Shown here: positions 42,914 to 52,489 of the stretch, in pieces
Position numbering within the stretch: the first letter of the stretch is position 1
Layout of the letters: each line of letters begins with the position of its first letter
Assembly: GCA_016699325.1 (NCBI GenBank)
Contig: CP064971.1
Span: 1,116,001 to 1,180,000 of the forward strand
Reading direction: 5' to 3'
Length of the DNA: 64,000 nt
Source: Methanolinea sp.
GTDB lineage: Archaea > Halobacteriota > Methanomicrobia > Methanomicrobiales > Methanospirillaceae
The notes under the pieces: generated by a model
What the model saw: only the letters and a program-made list of their open reading frames with translations
Database searches by the model: none
Told to the model about the DNA's origin: nothing
Position numbers and translations under genes: made by a program

Positions 42914-44953
42914 GTGAACATGAAGATTACACCGATATTGGTCATCGGCACTCTGCTCCTGTGCATTGGCCTATCCGGATGTACAACCCCTAAAACGGCG
43001 AACCATTCCACCATCAATATCTCAGAGCTGGCTGTATCTGGTTTTTTCTCGTTTCAACCGAAGGAACCCGAAAATATCAATATTTCAGATAAGGAAGATG
43101 TGGACCGGGCGTTGAAAACATATAATGAACTCATTGCAATAGAACCGTCTAATGCTACCTTGTGGGCCAGGAAAGGAATCCTTCTCCAGAAAACGGAACG
43201 GTATGAAGAAGCACTCGTCGCGTACAACCAATCTCTGCTGCTTGATCCCGGACTGGCACCGGTATGGGCCTACAAGGGGAGTATCTTTTTCCTGAACAAT
43301 GACCCGGAAACAGCCCTGCAGGTCTACGAGCAGGGACTCCTGCAGAACCCGGACTCCCCTGTTATCTGGGGTTACAAAGGGCAGGTTCTGGCCGCAACAG
43401 GCCGGTACAACGAGTCCCTGTCTGCATACAACCGGGCACTGGCACTCGATCCGGGTCGGGCAATTACGGCAAAAGATCGCGGTGACCTGTTGTGGGCACA
43501 GGGGGATTTTCCTGGTGCAAAAGGATCCTACAAGTATGCCCTCTCCGTGGATCCCAGGTTCATACCCGCAGCAAAATCGCTTGCCGAGCTCTCCCTCCTC
43601 ACCGGGGATTCCATAACGGCGCTCAGGGAATATGACCGGATATTACAGCTGAGTCCCGGCGACATCACAGCATTGTCCGCCAAAGCTTCGCTGCTGGTGA
43701 GACTGGGGCGTTACGATGATGCACTGCCCCTCTACGACCAGCTCACGGAACTCTCTCCAGGAAACACCAATTTCTGGGCGCAGATGGCTTTTGTCCTGAA
43801 CAATAAGGGTCGTTACGATGAGGGGTTACGTTCAGCCGAAAAAGCTATTGAGATCGATCCGCGAAACAGCGTTGCCTGGAACAATAAAGGGACTTCCCTC
43901 ATCAACCTGGGAAAGAACGAGGAGGCGCTGGAAGCGTATAACCAGTCCCTGGCAATCGAACCGGACAATGCAGTTGTCTGGGCGAACAAGGGGTACCTGC
44001 TGGCATTCATCGGAAGGTATGATGAAGCTCTCGAAGCCTATAATAGATCTCTTGAAATTGACCCCTCTCAAAGCACTACGTGGGGATACAAGGCAAACGC
44101 CCTGTACCAGACCGGTAACTTTGAAGCAGCAATCGAGGCGAGCGATCATGCGCTTGCAGCTGACAAAGAGAACTACCTTGCCTGGGTTACCAGAGCCCAT
44201 TCACTTGCATCCTCCGGCAGGTTCAACGACGCCGTGCCCGCATACAGGTCAGCCTTGTTGCTCGATGCCAATTCTCCGAATATTTGGTTCAGCCTGGGAT
44301 ATGCACTTCACAGGACTGGAGAATTTGAAGGTGCGATCGGGGCATACCGGAAAGCCCTTGAGTTGAACCCCAATGACACCGATGCGTGGGTATACGAAGT
44401 CTCCGCACTCAAGTCATTGGGGAGAACGTATGAAGCAATCCATTACTACGATGCAATTCTCGATAAGGATCCTGAAAACGTCCCAGCACTTATGAACAAG
44501 GCCTATGCACTGGGAAGCAACAACAACTACGATGAAGCTATAAAATTATATGACAAAGTTATCCAGATCCAGCCTGCCAATGTTGCTGCCAGGCTCAATA
44601 AAGGATACCTGCTCATCGGTGCCGGCAATTATCTCGAGGCGATCACCGTATATGACAGTGCCCTTTCCCTGGAACCCGGCAATGTTGAGGCTTATATCTA
44701 CAAAGGTCTTGCACTCTACCGGGCAGGGAGATTTGAGGACGCCGTCAGTATGTTTGACTGGGCGATTTCCATCGACCCGGATAACAGCGATGCATGGTCA
44801 AACAAAGGGTATGCACTAATGAAAGCAGGAAAGATTACCGATGCAGTGAAAACTTTTGAGACAGCACTCAGTATCAATCCCCAGAACCAGGATGCAAGAA
44901 TGGGACGAATCCTGGCAATCCGGACGATCTGGCCGTCGTATCACGGTGAGTAA
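42914..44953 (+). CDS. TPR-repeat lipoprotein
   Basis: The protein is 679 aa from GTG 42914 or ATG 42920. The N-terminus MKITPILVIGTLLLCIGLSG is a signal peptide ending in a lipobox LSGC with Cys23 as lipidation site. After a ~40-residue linker the rest is tetratricopeptide repeats of 34 residues (repeated patterns such as AWNNKGTSLINLGKNEEALE and AYNQSLAIEPDNAVVWANKG), roughly 17 or 18 by length. It is an extracytoplasmic protein-protein interaction scaffold tethered to the membrane; partners are unknown. It is transcribed alone, just downstream of the IS. Confidence 0.9.
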   Translation: MNMKITPILVIGTLLLCIGLSGCTTPKTANHSTINISELAVSGFFSFQPKEPENINISDKEDVDRALKTYNELIAIEPSNATLWARKGILLQKTERYEEALVAYNQSLLLDPGLAPVWAYKGSIFFLNNDPETALQVYEQGLLQNPDSPVIWGYKGQVLAATGRYNESLSAYNRALALDPGRAITAKDRGDLLWAQGDFPGAKGSYKYALSVDPRFIPAAKSLAELSLLTGDSITALREYDRILQLSPGDITALSAKASLLVRLGRYDDALPLYDQLTELSPGNTNFWAQMAFVLNNKGRYDEGLRSAEKAIEIDPRNSVAWNNKGTSLINLGKNEEALEAYNQSLAIEPDNAVVWANKGYLLAFIGRYDEALEAYNRSLEIDPSQSTTWGYKANALYQTGNFEAAIEASDHALAADKENYLAWVTRAHSLASSGRFNDAVPAYRSALLLDANSPNIWFSLGYALHRTGEFEGAIGAYRKALELNPNDTDAWVYEVSALKSLGRTYEAIHYYDAILDKDPENVPALMNKAYALGSNNNYDEAIKLYDKVIQIQPANVAARLNKGYLLIGAGNYLEAITVYDSALSLEPGNVEAYIYKGLALYRAGRFEDAVSMFDWAISIDPDNSDAWSNKGYALMKAGKITDAVKTFETALSINPQNQDARMGRILAIRTIWPSYHGE

Positions 44954-45224
44954 ATTCTTTTTGGAGGTTAAACGCAAGGTTGCTCTTTCTACCGGTATAT
45001 TTCGGTCGTAGCGCTCTTTGATCTGGTTGCTGCTACGTATGGTGGCGACAAAGTGATTGTAAAACGAAGCAAAAGACTCATCAGTCCAGCCCTGGTTTGG
45101 GATTACGAAGCTGTCTGGTGATACGTTATGCACGCCCCAAGGACTGGTGTATCGTTTACGAGAAGCCTCAGTACAAACAGGTATGTATTACCTGACTATC
45201 ACAAAAAAATGGTAAGATTGTGGA
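44954..45224 (-). other. Possible decayed gene between convergent genes
   Basis: On the minus strand an open stretch reads SFVIPNQGWTDESFASFYNH then IKERYDRNIPVERATLRLTS. It looks protein-like but has no start with an RBS and runs into the TPR gene. I do not recognise it. Confidence 0.3.
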
Positions 45225-46040
45225 TCAGGATCCACCGGTTGAGAAACTGACTTCCATGACCAGATCGATCAAACCGCGAACTGTGGTCGATTGATCATAG
45301 CCCATATCGGTACTCTCAGCGGTTCCATCCCCGCTCCCTTCCGTTATATCGGCCTCAACATACGCGGTAGCCGAACCCTTTGCATGATCTTCACCGGTCT
45401 GGGCACTTGGTCCTACGTTGACCGAATACGTTATCTCTACCGGCTCCTCGATAAATGCAGCAATGATCCTTGCCGAACTGTCGGAAGTAACCTCTCCTTC
45501 GTACAGGCTCACTTCGCTTCCGGCTGTTACCTGGTCGCAGGTTGACGAGAGGGTTGCGCTGTCCTGTATCCCCCAGTTGCAACATCCTGCCCCTGTATAT
45601 GCGGTCGATGTCGAGGTTACCGTTGTGGACTCGCTTGAGTACATATTCCCTGCCGGAGTGCCATCGGAAGTTGCCGAGAAATCAATGTGCCGGGTTGTTT
45701 TCAGGTTGTTGGCCGGATCGATCTGGTTTCCGGTATCAACCATGATATCCTTGGCATAATAGGTAGAACCGGAGGTGGCCATGGTATGCTCCTGATGGAT
45801 GATACAATTGACCCCTTCGCCGCTGCTGTTGAGAGGCGGATTATCCCGTAAGTCCTCGTTGCCCTGGCAGAGAACCAGGTCTGTCCGGGCCCTGAGAGAA
45901 GTATCGGCATATGCCGTCACTTCGACAATAAGTGTGGATGTTTCATTGCTGGCAGGTATTGTTCGTGCTGCCTGTGCCGTTCCGACAAACGACACCAGAA
46001 CGAGAGATAAAAATACCAGTAACATAAATGTTCGCTTCAT
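45225..46040 (-). CDS. Secreted protein, distant relative of the multicopy family
   Basis: The protein is 271 aa. The signal peptide MKRTFMLLVFLSLVLVSFVG ends in AQAA. Architecture parallels the array proteins: LCQGNEDLRDNPPL corresponds to SGDENLATIPPL, KDIMVDTGNQIDPANNLK to the YDKDLDVSTSNKLTG block, a CC-containing loop (GAGCCNWGIQDSATL) to the two-cysteine region, and YSVNVGPSAQ...KGSATAYVEADITEG to YNNVGVGSY...KGSVSAFIQGSVREG. The similarity is weak but collinear. Three cysteines sit in the central region. AAGGTGG precedes the ATG. No anchor; function unknown. Confidence 0.7.
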   Translation of the reverse strand: MKRTFMLLVFLSLVLVSFVGTAQAARTIPASNETSTLIVEVTAYADTSLRARTDLVLCQGNEDLRDNPPLNSSGEGVNCIIHQEHTMATSGSTYYAKDIMVDTGNQIDPANNLKTTRHIDFSATSDGTPAGNMYSSESTTVTSTSTAYTGAGCCNWGIQDSATLSSTCDQVTAGSEVSLYEGEVTSDSSARIIAAFIEEPVEITYSVNVGPSAQTGEDHAKGSATAYVEADITEGSGDGTAESTDMGYDQSTTVRGLIDLVMEVSFSTGGS

Positions 46041-46076
46041 TTCGCCACCTTGATTGTTATTTAACAGGTTTGTGAA

Positions 46077-46100
46077 TTTTTATAGTATATATAATTTTTT
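46077..46100 (-). promoter_or_regulatory. Probable promoter of the 46040 gene
   Basis: On the minus strand aattatatatactataaaa lies 37-60 bp before the ATG at 46040, in a very AT-rich spacer. The neighbouring sequence 46101-46191 is also AT-rich, with no gene. Confidence 0.55.
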
Positions 46101-46191
46101 AACCGCGTTTTAAGAAAAAAAGAACCCAGTATTCTCATCAAAAACAGAAAAAAGGAGATTTAAAAAGGAATACGCTTGAGTGTTAAAAAAA

Positions 46192-46575
46192 TTAGAAGAA
46201 TGAGATCGTGTAATCAAATGTGTAGATAGACCCCGACATCGAGACCCGATCGCTGATTTCCATTGCAATGCAACCTTTATCTGTTTTTTGCATGCTGTTC
46301 ATCTTTGAATAGGCGGAAACCGAACCCTGGGACGGTGTAAAACCAGGGTTGTCGATCTTATTCATGCCTGTTATTGAAAAGGCGCTTGTTGTTCCCTTTA
46401 TGGCGGCGTAATCCTTCAATACGGAAAGCTTTGACGGTGAAAACTGACTTGACGGCAGACCGTTTCCGTACGCAGACACGGATACAGAGTATCCTGTCGC
46501 AGCAGCAGACCCGGTGATTGCTGTACAAATAAGAAGAACGAAAACGATTTTCACAAGGGTTATTCTGTTGACCAT
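46192..46575 (-). CDS. Short secreted protein with the family C-terminal module
   Basis: The protein is 127 aa from ATG 46575 (TGGAGGAATC upstream). The signal peptide is VKIVFVLLICTAITGSAAA. The C-terminal half FTPSQGSVSAYSKMNSMQKT ... MEISDRVSMSGSIYTFDYTI matches the end module of the array proteins (PSKGSVSAFIQGS ... MTFKDATSFSGDISTFAKSM). It is the smallest family member here, suggesting the GSVSA...SGxIxTF unit is an independent domain. Function is unknown; probably secreted. Confidence 0.7.
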   Translation of the reverse strand: MVNRITLVKIVFVLLICTAITGSAAATGYSVSVSAYGNGLPSSQFSPSKLSVLKDYAAIKGTTSAFSITGMNKIDNPGFTPSQGSVSAYSKMNSMQKTDKGCIAMEISDRVSMSGSIYTFDYTISFF

Positions 46576-46611
46576 GATTCCTCCATTTTGATGTACTTTT
46601 TCCGACCCAAT

Positions 46612-46625
46612 GGATAAAACCTTTC
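46612..46625 (-). promoter_or_regulatory. Promoter-like element of the 46575 gene
   Basis: aaaggttttatcca on the minus strand is 37-50 bp upstream of the start. Its first half equals the aaaggttta core of the array promoters. Confidence 0.5.
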
Positions 46626-46662
46626 CCACCATTCAGGTGAAATGAAAAAATATCTGGCTCGA

Positions 46663-47523
46663 TTATTCATCCCACGTGTGCAGGTATCCGCGGGGAGATG
46701 CGACTTTTCCATCGATACGGACGGTATGCTCCTCGATAACGGTCCCAATAACCCGTATTTCCACTCCGGATAAGGGTAAGATCTGGGGCGGGCAGGTAAA
46801 CAGCAGCTCGAAATCACCGCCGCCAAAAAGGGCATACTCCCTGCTCCTGCCAGGATCGACTCCTTCGATTGGCGGCAGCAAGGCAGAACCGATGGAAAAC
46901 CCACATTCGTTTGCATCGAGCATATCATGAAGCGATGCAACCAGCCCATCACTGATATCCATCATCGCCGTAACTCCTGCCCGGGCCAGGATCCTGCCCT
47001 CCTCGCACCTCGGCATGGGTTCGAACAGGAACCGCTCGTAATGGCGGTACCCGTCAAGTGCGGCTTGTGCCCTGCCAAGCAGGGCGGTAATACCGATGAG
47101 GTCGCCGGGTCGTGCTCCGCCTCTCCGGACAACCTGGTCGGCAAACCCGATCCCAGAACTCACGATAGTCAGTTCGCGGTGGGAATCGAGGTCGCCTCCG
47201 GCAAGGACCGCTCCGCAACGCTCGCAGCAGGCCTTGGCCCCCTCCAGGATATCCCGGAGCCGGGCGCTCCGGTCGAGCCCGACGGCCATCAGGACGCATG
47301 CCGGATCGGCACCCATTGCCGCGATATCGCTGATGGTCACTGCAGCACCCATCCATCCCCTCTGCCAGTCGGTCATGCCAGGGGGAAAGTCGGTCTCCTC
47401 GTGGAGCATGTCGGTGGTGGTGACCAGTAACCCGGCACCGCAGGGAAAGACCGCGCAATCATCGAGCGTGTGCTCGGAGCCGATCACCTCTCTTACCACC
47501 TTCCTCAACTCTCGCTCATCCAC
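46663..47523 (-). CDS. thiL: Thiamine-monophosphate kinase
   Basis: The protein is 286 aa. The PurM-like ATPase fold is visible: EHTLDDCAVFPCGAGLLVTT with metal-binding aspartates, DMLHEETDFP, VTISDIAAMGADP, LAGGDLDSHRELTIV, AMMDISDGLVASLHDM and FGGGDFELLFTCP. It phosphorylates thiamine monophosphate to the diphosphate in the cytoplasm. Its start overlaps the end of the DUF460 gene by 8 bp, so it is co-transcribed with DUF460 and rio2. Confidence 0.95.
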   Translation of the reverse strand: MDERELRKVVREVIGSEHTLDDCAVFPCGAGLLVTTTDMLHEETDFPPGMTDWQRGWMGAAVTISDIAAMGADPACVLMAVGLDRSARLRDILEGAKACCERCGAVLAGGDLDSHRELTIVSSGIGFADQVVRRGGARPGDLIGITALLGRAQAALDGYRHYERFLFEPMPRCEEGRILARAGVTAMMDISDGLVASLHDMLDANECGFSIGSALLPPIEGVDPGRSREYALFGGGDFELLFTCPPQILPLSGVEIRVIGTVIEEHTVRIDGKVASPRGYLHTWDE

Positions 47524-49468
47524 CCTTCTTCATCTCCTTGCCCCGTTCGGAACGGTACTCCCTGAAAATATCCTCCAGGAGCTGTTCCTTCTTCTCCCTT
47601 CTGTACTCTTTCTGCCCCTCTTCCCAGGAACGCACCGCTTCATCGAGCCGGTCGCGGTCGGCATAGGCGATATTTCCCTTCATGACGATCCCTGCCGAAT
47701 CGGAATTCACCAGCGGGACCTCGGCTTCGCGGAATATGGCAACGAGCTGGGGATCGATCCGGGCATACTCGTGAACCCTGGTCACCAGGGCATCGATACC
47801 CATCTGTGCAAGCTCCCGGGCAGCACTCCGTCCCCACACATCAATCCGCTGCACGTACAGGATATCCCCTTCCCGGATACCAAGCTCGTCAGAAAGCGCT
47901 TTCACCCCTTCCCGGGTCAGGGATGACAGGGACTTGAGGGGGACCATCCGCTCATCGACAGAAGCTTCTTCATGGACCAGTATCTTCTCCATCCGTTTCC
48001 GGAGTTTCTGGACCGTCCGTTCCTCCCTCCTGAGCCTCTTTTTGAGGTTGGCAATTATCGCGTCCCGTGTGGCCAGCTCCGCTTCCCTCCGCATCTTCTG
48101 GTCTTCACGGGACCGGATCCGCTTTATCCGCGACTGGAGCCGGATGACCTCGTGATCCTTCTTGCGGACCTCTTCCTGCAGTTCACGGACGACCCCTTTC
48201 AGGCGTTTGACCGTGCCATCGAGGATCCTGATCCGTTCGTCCCGCTTGGCATCGATCTCGATCTTCGGGGCCTCGGTCTCGCGGGGCCTCTCCTTTCCCC
48301 TTATATCGGCAAGAACCTGCTCGAGCGCCTGGCCCCGGACAACCCCGGCCCGGACTTCATCGAGATCGTAACCCGGTGGGACACGGCGCAGGAGGTTCTG
48401 GAACTTGTTCCGGTGGCTCCGGAAAGCTTCGAGTGCTGCAGCAAGGGCGTCGCGTTCATGGTCGTTCTGGTACGGCAACGGTGCGGTCAGTTCTAGCTTC
48501 GTCTCAACGCTCATATCCTGCCGCGGAGTGTAGGCCGCAGCGTTGAACGCCCTCCGTATCTTCTCCACGGAATACGGCATTTCGTGGACATCGGAGGCGA
48601 TGATCAGGGGTTTTCCGACCTTGTAGATGGCCTCGATGACCTCCGACATGGCCATCTGCCTCGAGCTTGATAGGAACTGGAGGTTGCCATCGAGGTCAAG
48701 GGCAGCAATTCCGGTAGTCGTTCCAGGATCGATTCCCACGATCAGGTACCGCGGTTTTCCCGAGAGGGGACGAAATGTGATCCGATCCAGGCGCTTGCCG
48801 CTGATGCGCACCTGGACATCAGCACCCCGGAAGGTGCTGACAGGGATCTGGTCGCGGGGAGCCGAGACTTCGAACGAGACCCGGCTGTTGCCTCCAAACG
48901 CCCGTGTCTCTTTCTTATGGTAGTGCAGGCCTGCGGCGACCAGGGCCATTTCGACCTCCCGTGCCTTCTGCTGAACGGCACCGTGGATCTTCCTGACATA
49001 CCGGTTCTGGCTCCATCCTCCCTTCCCGGGAGAGCGATGGCGGCTCACCACGATATCGCTCGTGTTTTCGAAGGCTATGACTTCTGCACCTGCACCAAGC
49101 GCTGCCACGCGGGCGATGGTCCGCGCCTCATCATATGGGTTAAACCGGTCGAAGCTGATGTTGAACCGGCTGGCAACCTTCCCAAGCGTCTCCTTCCGCT
49201 CCCCCCCGGTGACCTGGACCAGCCTCACCGCAGGAGGAAGGGACTGTAGGAACGCGTACAGGTCGTGCTGGTCAACGGCTATCTCCTGGAGGCTGTCGAC
49301 CGCGAGAATATCGGGCCGTTCTTCGGAAAGGATTCGGAAGAGGCGAAACCCTGTCACTTCCGATTCAGAAAGGATCTTTCCGTCCTCTATTTTCACCAGG
49401 GCATACATCGGGCGGCGCGAACGGGACCGGACCGAGCCCTTGATGACATCAATACCATACACCCTCAT
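47516..49468 (-). CDS. DUF460 archaeal RNase H-like protein
   Basis: The protein is 650 aa. The N-terminus MRVYGIDVIKGSVRSRSRRP and a second RNase H/RuvC-like core (RYLIVGIDPGTTTGIAALDL near residue 245, ASDVHEMPYSVEKIRRAFNA) flank a basic linker. Residues ~420-530 are a charged coiled coil, followed by a C-terminal alpha/beta domain with GREGDILYVQRIDV-like sequence. The family is found across archaea, and its proposed nuclease role is not established. It overlaps both rio2 (4 bp) and thiL. Confidence 0.88.
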   Translation of the reverse strand: MRVYGIDVIKGSVRSRSRRPMYALVKIEDGKILSESEVTGFRLFRILSEERPDILAVDSLQEIAVDQHDLYAFLQSLPPAVRLVQVTGGERKETLGKVASRFNISFDRFNPYDEARTIARVAALGAGAEVIAFENTSDIVVSRHRSPGKGGWSQNRYVRKIHGAVQQKAREVEMALVAAGLHYHKKETRAFGGNSRVSFEVSAPRDQIPVSTFRGADVQVRISGKRLDRITFRPLSGKPRYLIVGIDPGTTTGIAALDLDGNLQFLSSSRQMAMSEVIEAIYKVGKPLIIASDVHEMPYSVEKIRRAFNAAAYTPRQDMSVETKLELTAPLPYQNDHERDALAAALEAFRSHRNKFQNLLRRVPPGYDLDEVRAGVVRGQALEQVLADIRGKERPRETEAPKIEIDAKRDERIRILDGTVKRLKGVVRELQEEVRKKDHEVIRLQSRIKRIRSREDQKMRREAELATRDAIIANLKKRLRREERTVQKLRKRMEKILVHEEASVDERMVPLKSLSSLTREGVKALSDELGIREGDILYVQRIDVWGRSAARELAQMGIDALVTRVHEYARIDPQLVAIFREAEVPLVNSDSAGIVMKGNIAYADRDRLDEAVRSWEEGQKEYRREKKEQLLEDIFREYRSERGKEMKKGG

Positions 49469-50322
49469 CCGGTAACCTCGCCCAGGGCTTCATCCGCAGG
49501 AACATCAGTGCCGTATCTCCGGGTGAAGTAACGGGTGATGTTCCCGATGTCCCGCACCAGGAGTTCTGCCGCATTGGGGTGATCGATGCCGACCCACTGC
49601 GGCCAGTCGATAAGATAGACCCGGGAACCGTCATGCATCACGTTGAACTCGGAGAGATCGGCATGGATGATTCCGTTGCCGTACGCCAGGCGGACATTCT
49701 CGAGAATTTCCGAAAGGACCTCTTTGGGGGATTCGAGGGTGCACCGGTTGAGGGTGGCTCCGGGAATATACTCCATGACCACGGTATGACGGTTGATATC
49801 AACAGGAAGAGGGACGCTGACCGCAGGGTGGAGCGTCCTGAGCGCCTCAAATTCCCGTTCGGCCGAGAGGCGGGAGGCAAAGATCCAGGGGCAGTGACCC
49901 TCCTCGGGCATATATTCCCGCTTGACCCGGGGGGACTGGAACGAGCGCTGGCCAACGTGGTGGAACTTGAGGGCCAGCTCGGAAAGCCCGAGGCCACCGT
50001 AGACCACCGCCTCCTTACCCTCTCCTATGAGCGGGCCGAGGGCCTGGACCGTACCTTTCCTGGAAAGGGAGATTAGCGCAAGGGCATCATAGCCCTGGAA
50101 GATGAGGGAATACCCTTCGTACGGCACGGCATCGAACCGCACGAGACCCATTGCCATCATCCTGCCGAGCCGGTAGGACACCTCTGATTCGGAAAGGCCG
50201 ATCGTCCTCCTGAGAGTATCGAGCGGGACCCAGCGGTATCGCCGCATCAGGCGTTCAAGGATCATCAGGATACGGATTTCGTAGCGGTGAAGTCCCCGGA
50301 TAGTATCGGCAGAAATTCCCAT
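49465..50322 (-). CDS. rio2: RIO2-type atypical serine/threonine kinase
   Basis: The protein is 285 aa. The N-terminal winged helix (LRRTIGLSESEVSYRLGRMM) identifies the RIO2 branch. The kinase core has IGEGKEAVVYGGL (P-loop), LALKFHHVG with the ATP-binding lysine, VVMEYIPGATLN hinge, IIHADLSEFNVM catalytic loop (D and N) and VYLIDWPQWV as the metal-binding DFG equivalent. It is an ATPase/kinase in small-subunit maturation. ATGA overlap with DUF460. Confidence 0.95.
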   Translation of the reverse strand: MGISADTIRGLHRYEIRILMILERLMRRYRWVPLDTLRRTIGLSESEVSYRLGRMMAMGLVRFDAVPYEGYSLIFQGYDALALISLSRKGTVQALGPLIGEGKEAVVYGGLGLSELALKFHHVGQRSFQSPRVKREYMPEEGHCPWIFASRLSAEREFEALRTLHPAVSVPLPVDINRHTVVMEYIPGATLNRCTLESPKEVLSEILENVRLAYGNGIIHADLSEFNVMHDGSRVYLIDWPQWVGIDHPNAAELLVRDIGNITRYFTRRYGTDVPADEALGEVTG

Positions 50323-50368
50323 CTATTCTACACATTTTTATCTATACGGGAAATAAAGGTTGATCTGA

Positions 50369-51265
50369 TTGCCAGATATCCCGTGCAGCAAGTGCCGGCG
50401 TTCCGCCATCATCTTCCAGCGCTACTCCGGTCTCCACCTCTGCAGGGCCCACTTTGTATCGGATTTCGAATCCAAGGCAAAACGTGCCATCCGGCAGCAT
50501 CGGTGGATATGTCCGGGTGACCGGATCGGGGTGGCGATCTCGGGGGGAAAGGACAGCAGTGCGCTCCTTCATTTCCTGGTCGGGCTGCTCAGGAAACGGA
50601 GGGACGTCACCCTGACGGCGCTTACCATCGATGAAGGTATCGCAGGATACCGGGACTTCTCGATCGCCCGGAGTATTGCAGAAGGCCTTGGGGTCGAGCA
50701 CATCCCGGTTTCATTTGCGGAATACTTCGGGATTACCGTTGATGAGATCGTCATGAAAAAGGGCGATCGGCTCTCCTGTTCCTACTGCGGGGTTCTGCGA
50801 AGACATCTCCTGAACAGGGTTGCCAAAGAGCAGGGCATCACCCGGCTTGCGCTCGGCTTCAACCTCGATGACGAAGCCCAGAGCGTGCTGATGAATGTCC
50901 TCCGCGGCGATGCTGACCGCCTGCTCCGCCCGGCCGGGGCTGCTGAAGGACTGGTGCCCCGGATCAAACCGTTTATGTATATCCCGGAGCGGGAAGTAGC
51001 CCTGTATGCACTTCTCCATGTCAAGGGCTTCGAGATCGGGAGGTGCCCGTATGCTCACAATGCACTCCGGGCTGATGTCAGGAACCTGCTCAACGATTAC
51101 GCATGGCGCCACCCAGCCACCCGGTACTCGCTGGTTAACCTCGGCGAGCGGTTGAGAAAAGCCGGTGAGGGTGGAGCACCTGCAACCCTCACCTGTGATC
51201 GCTGCGGTGAACCGTTCATCGGGGAGTGCAGGACATGCCGGATGGTCTCGGAGGTGCTCCGATGA
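50369..51265 (+). CDS. TtuA/Ncs6-like tRNA 2-thiolation enzyme
   Basis: The protein is 298 aa. An N-terminal zinc finger CSKCRRSAIIFQRYSGLHLC is followed by the PP-loop VAISGGKDSSALLHFL (~54-69), the cluster cysteines SCSYCGVLRRHLLN, the substrate loop LALGFNLDDEAQSVLMNVLR, a third cluster Cys in GRCPYAHNALR and a C-terminal zinc knuckle CDRCGEPFIGECRTC. It adenylates and thiolates tRNA uridine (position 34 or 54) using a [4Fe-4S] cluster. It is divergent from rio2, 46 bp apart. Confidence 0.92.
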   Translation: MPDIPCSKCRRSAIIFQRYSGLHLCRAHFVSDFESKAKRAIRQHRWICPGDRIGVAISGGKDSSALLHFLVGLLRKRRDVTLTALTIDEGIAGYRDFSIARSIAEGLGVEHIPVSFAEYFGITVDEIVMKKGDRLSCSYCGVLRRHLLNRVAKEQGITRLALGFNLDDEAQSVLMNVLRGDADRLLRPAGAAEGLVPRIKPFMYIPEREVALYALLHVKGFEIGRCPYAHNALRADVRNLLNDYAWRHPATRYSLVNLGERLRKAGEGGAPATLTCDRCGEPFIGECRTCRMVSEVLR

Positions 51266-51739
51266 TCGGTGCCAGGAAGGGAATGTTCTGGCGCCTTTTC
51301 CATGCATTCCGGCCGGCTAAGGTCCTCTCGCACTTCCCCCCTTTACCGCCTGGATAGCCGCCTTTCCCACGACCTTCCACCATCCCTATCCCACCAGCTG
51401 GCAGATATCTCTTGTGCAGGTGCATTTTACGTTTCCCTCCTCCGGTCCTCCGGAGGCCAGGTTATCGGGGGAATGGTCCTGTCCGGTATGATCGCTGTTA
51501 TCCTGGACCTTCCGAAAACACCCCGAAGGTGGGTGTGCAAACGGGCCAAAACACCATCTCCACGATGGCCGGTCGGGTGGAGGAACGCCCCGGGGTTCCG
51601 GGTCACAGGTATCGTTGGGTTATCCCGCTCGCTAATCAGCCCCGGGAATGGATGAAGTCCTGGTCGAAGGGGATTCAGTGATAGCCGCCAGTGCCTGGTA
51701 CATCTCAAAAGATTAATCGATTTCACGTGAGAGTGGTGT
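51266..51739. other. Gap with no supported gene
   Basis: A 31-codon frame starts at 51262 (ATGATC, overlapping the TtuA-like stop) and ends at a TAG near 51355. Beyond it only shadow frames are seen. Nothing here resembles a known protein or RNA. Confidence 0.4.
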
Positions 51740-52489
51740 ATGATGGACGGGGACCGCGGATGTGCCATGGGCCGGATCGAGCAGATGATCCGGTACGCAG
51801 TCTGGAGCAGCGGGCTGGAGCAGATCGTTATTGGAATATCAGGGGGTATCGATTCGGCAGTGGCCGCAGCCTTCTGCTGTCGTGCGCTCGGAGGTGGGCG
51901 GGTGCTTGGTCTGACGCTCCCCGCAGCGGTGACGCCGCAGGAGGATATCACAGACTCGCGCCTTCTCTGCAGCAAGCTCGGGATGGATCACCGGGTCATA
52001 TCCATTGAACCGATTCTCGATGCGTACCGGGGACTGCCAGGGTTCACCCAGTCCCCATACCTTCTCGGGAACCTCATGGCGAGAACCCGCATGGCGATCC
52101 TCTACTACCATGCGAACAGGGACGGGCGTCTAGTCTGCGGAACCTCGAACCGGACCGAGTACCTGCTCGGATACTGCACAAAGTACGGTGACGATGCCGC
52201 CGACATCCAGCCCATCCTTCACCTGTACAAAACAGAAGTCTACGAGTACGCCCATGACCTCGGCATACCTGAACCGATCATCAGGAAACCTCCGTCTGCC
52301 GGGCTCTGGGTCGGGCAGCAGGATGAAAGCGAGATCGGGCTTGCCTATCCCGAGATCGATGCCGCACTCCGCTCACTATCGCATAACGGCTGGAAGAGCA
52401 GCAATCCTATCGAAGAAAAGATCCTTTCCCTGGTAAAGGCGAGCGAGCACAAGCGGCTCCCGGCACCTACGCTTCTTGGAACAGACTGA
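51740..52489 (+). CDS. nadE: NH3-dependent NAD+ synthetase
   Basis: The protein is 249 aa, the ammonia-dependent type with no glutaminase domain. The P-loop IGISGGIDSAVAAAFCC is followed by GLTLPAAVTPQEDITDSRLL, LVCGTSNRTEYLLGYCTKYG (deamido-NAD site), DIQPILHLYKTEVYEYA and RKPPSAGLWVGQQDESEIG. It catalyses the final amidation in NAD synthesis. The first codons (MMDGDRGCAMGRIEQ) offer two or three possible ATGs. The 3' end overlaps the convergent PGI gene by 23 bp. Confidence 0.94.
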   Translation: MMDGDRGCAMGRIEQMIRYAVWSSGLEQIVIGISGGIDSAVAAAFCCRALGGGRVLGLTLPAAVTPQEDITDSRLLCSKLGMDHRVISIEPILDAYRGLPGFTQSPYLLGNLMARTRMAILYYHANRDGRLVCGTSNRTEYLLGYCTKYGDDAADIQPILHLYKTEVYEYAHDLGIPEPIIRKPPSAGLWVGQQDESEIGLAYPEIDAALRSLSHNGWKSSNPIEEKILSLVKASEHKRLPAPTLLGTD

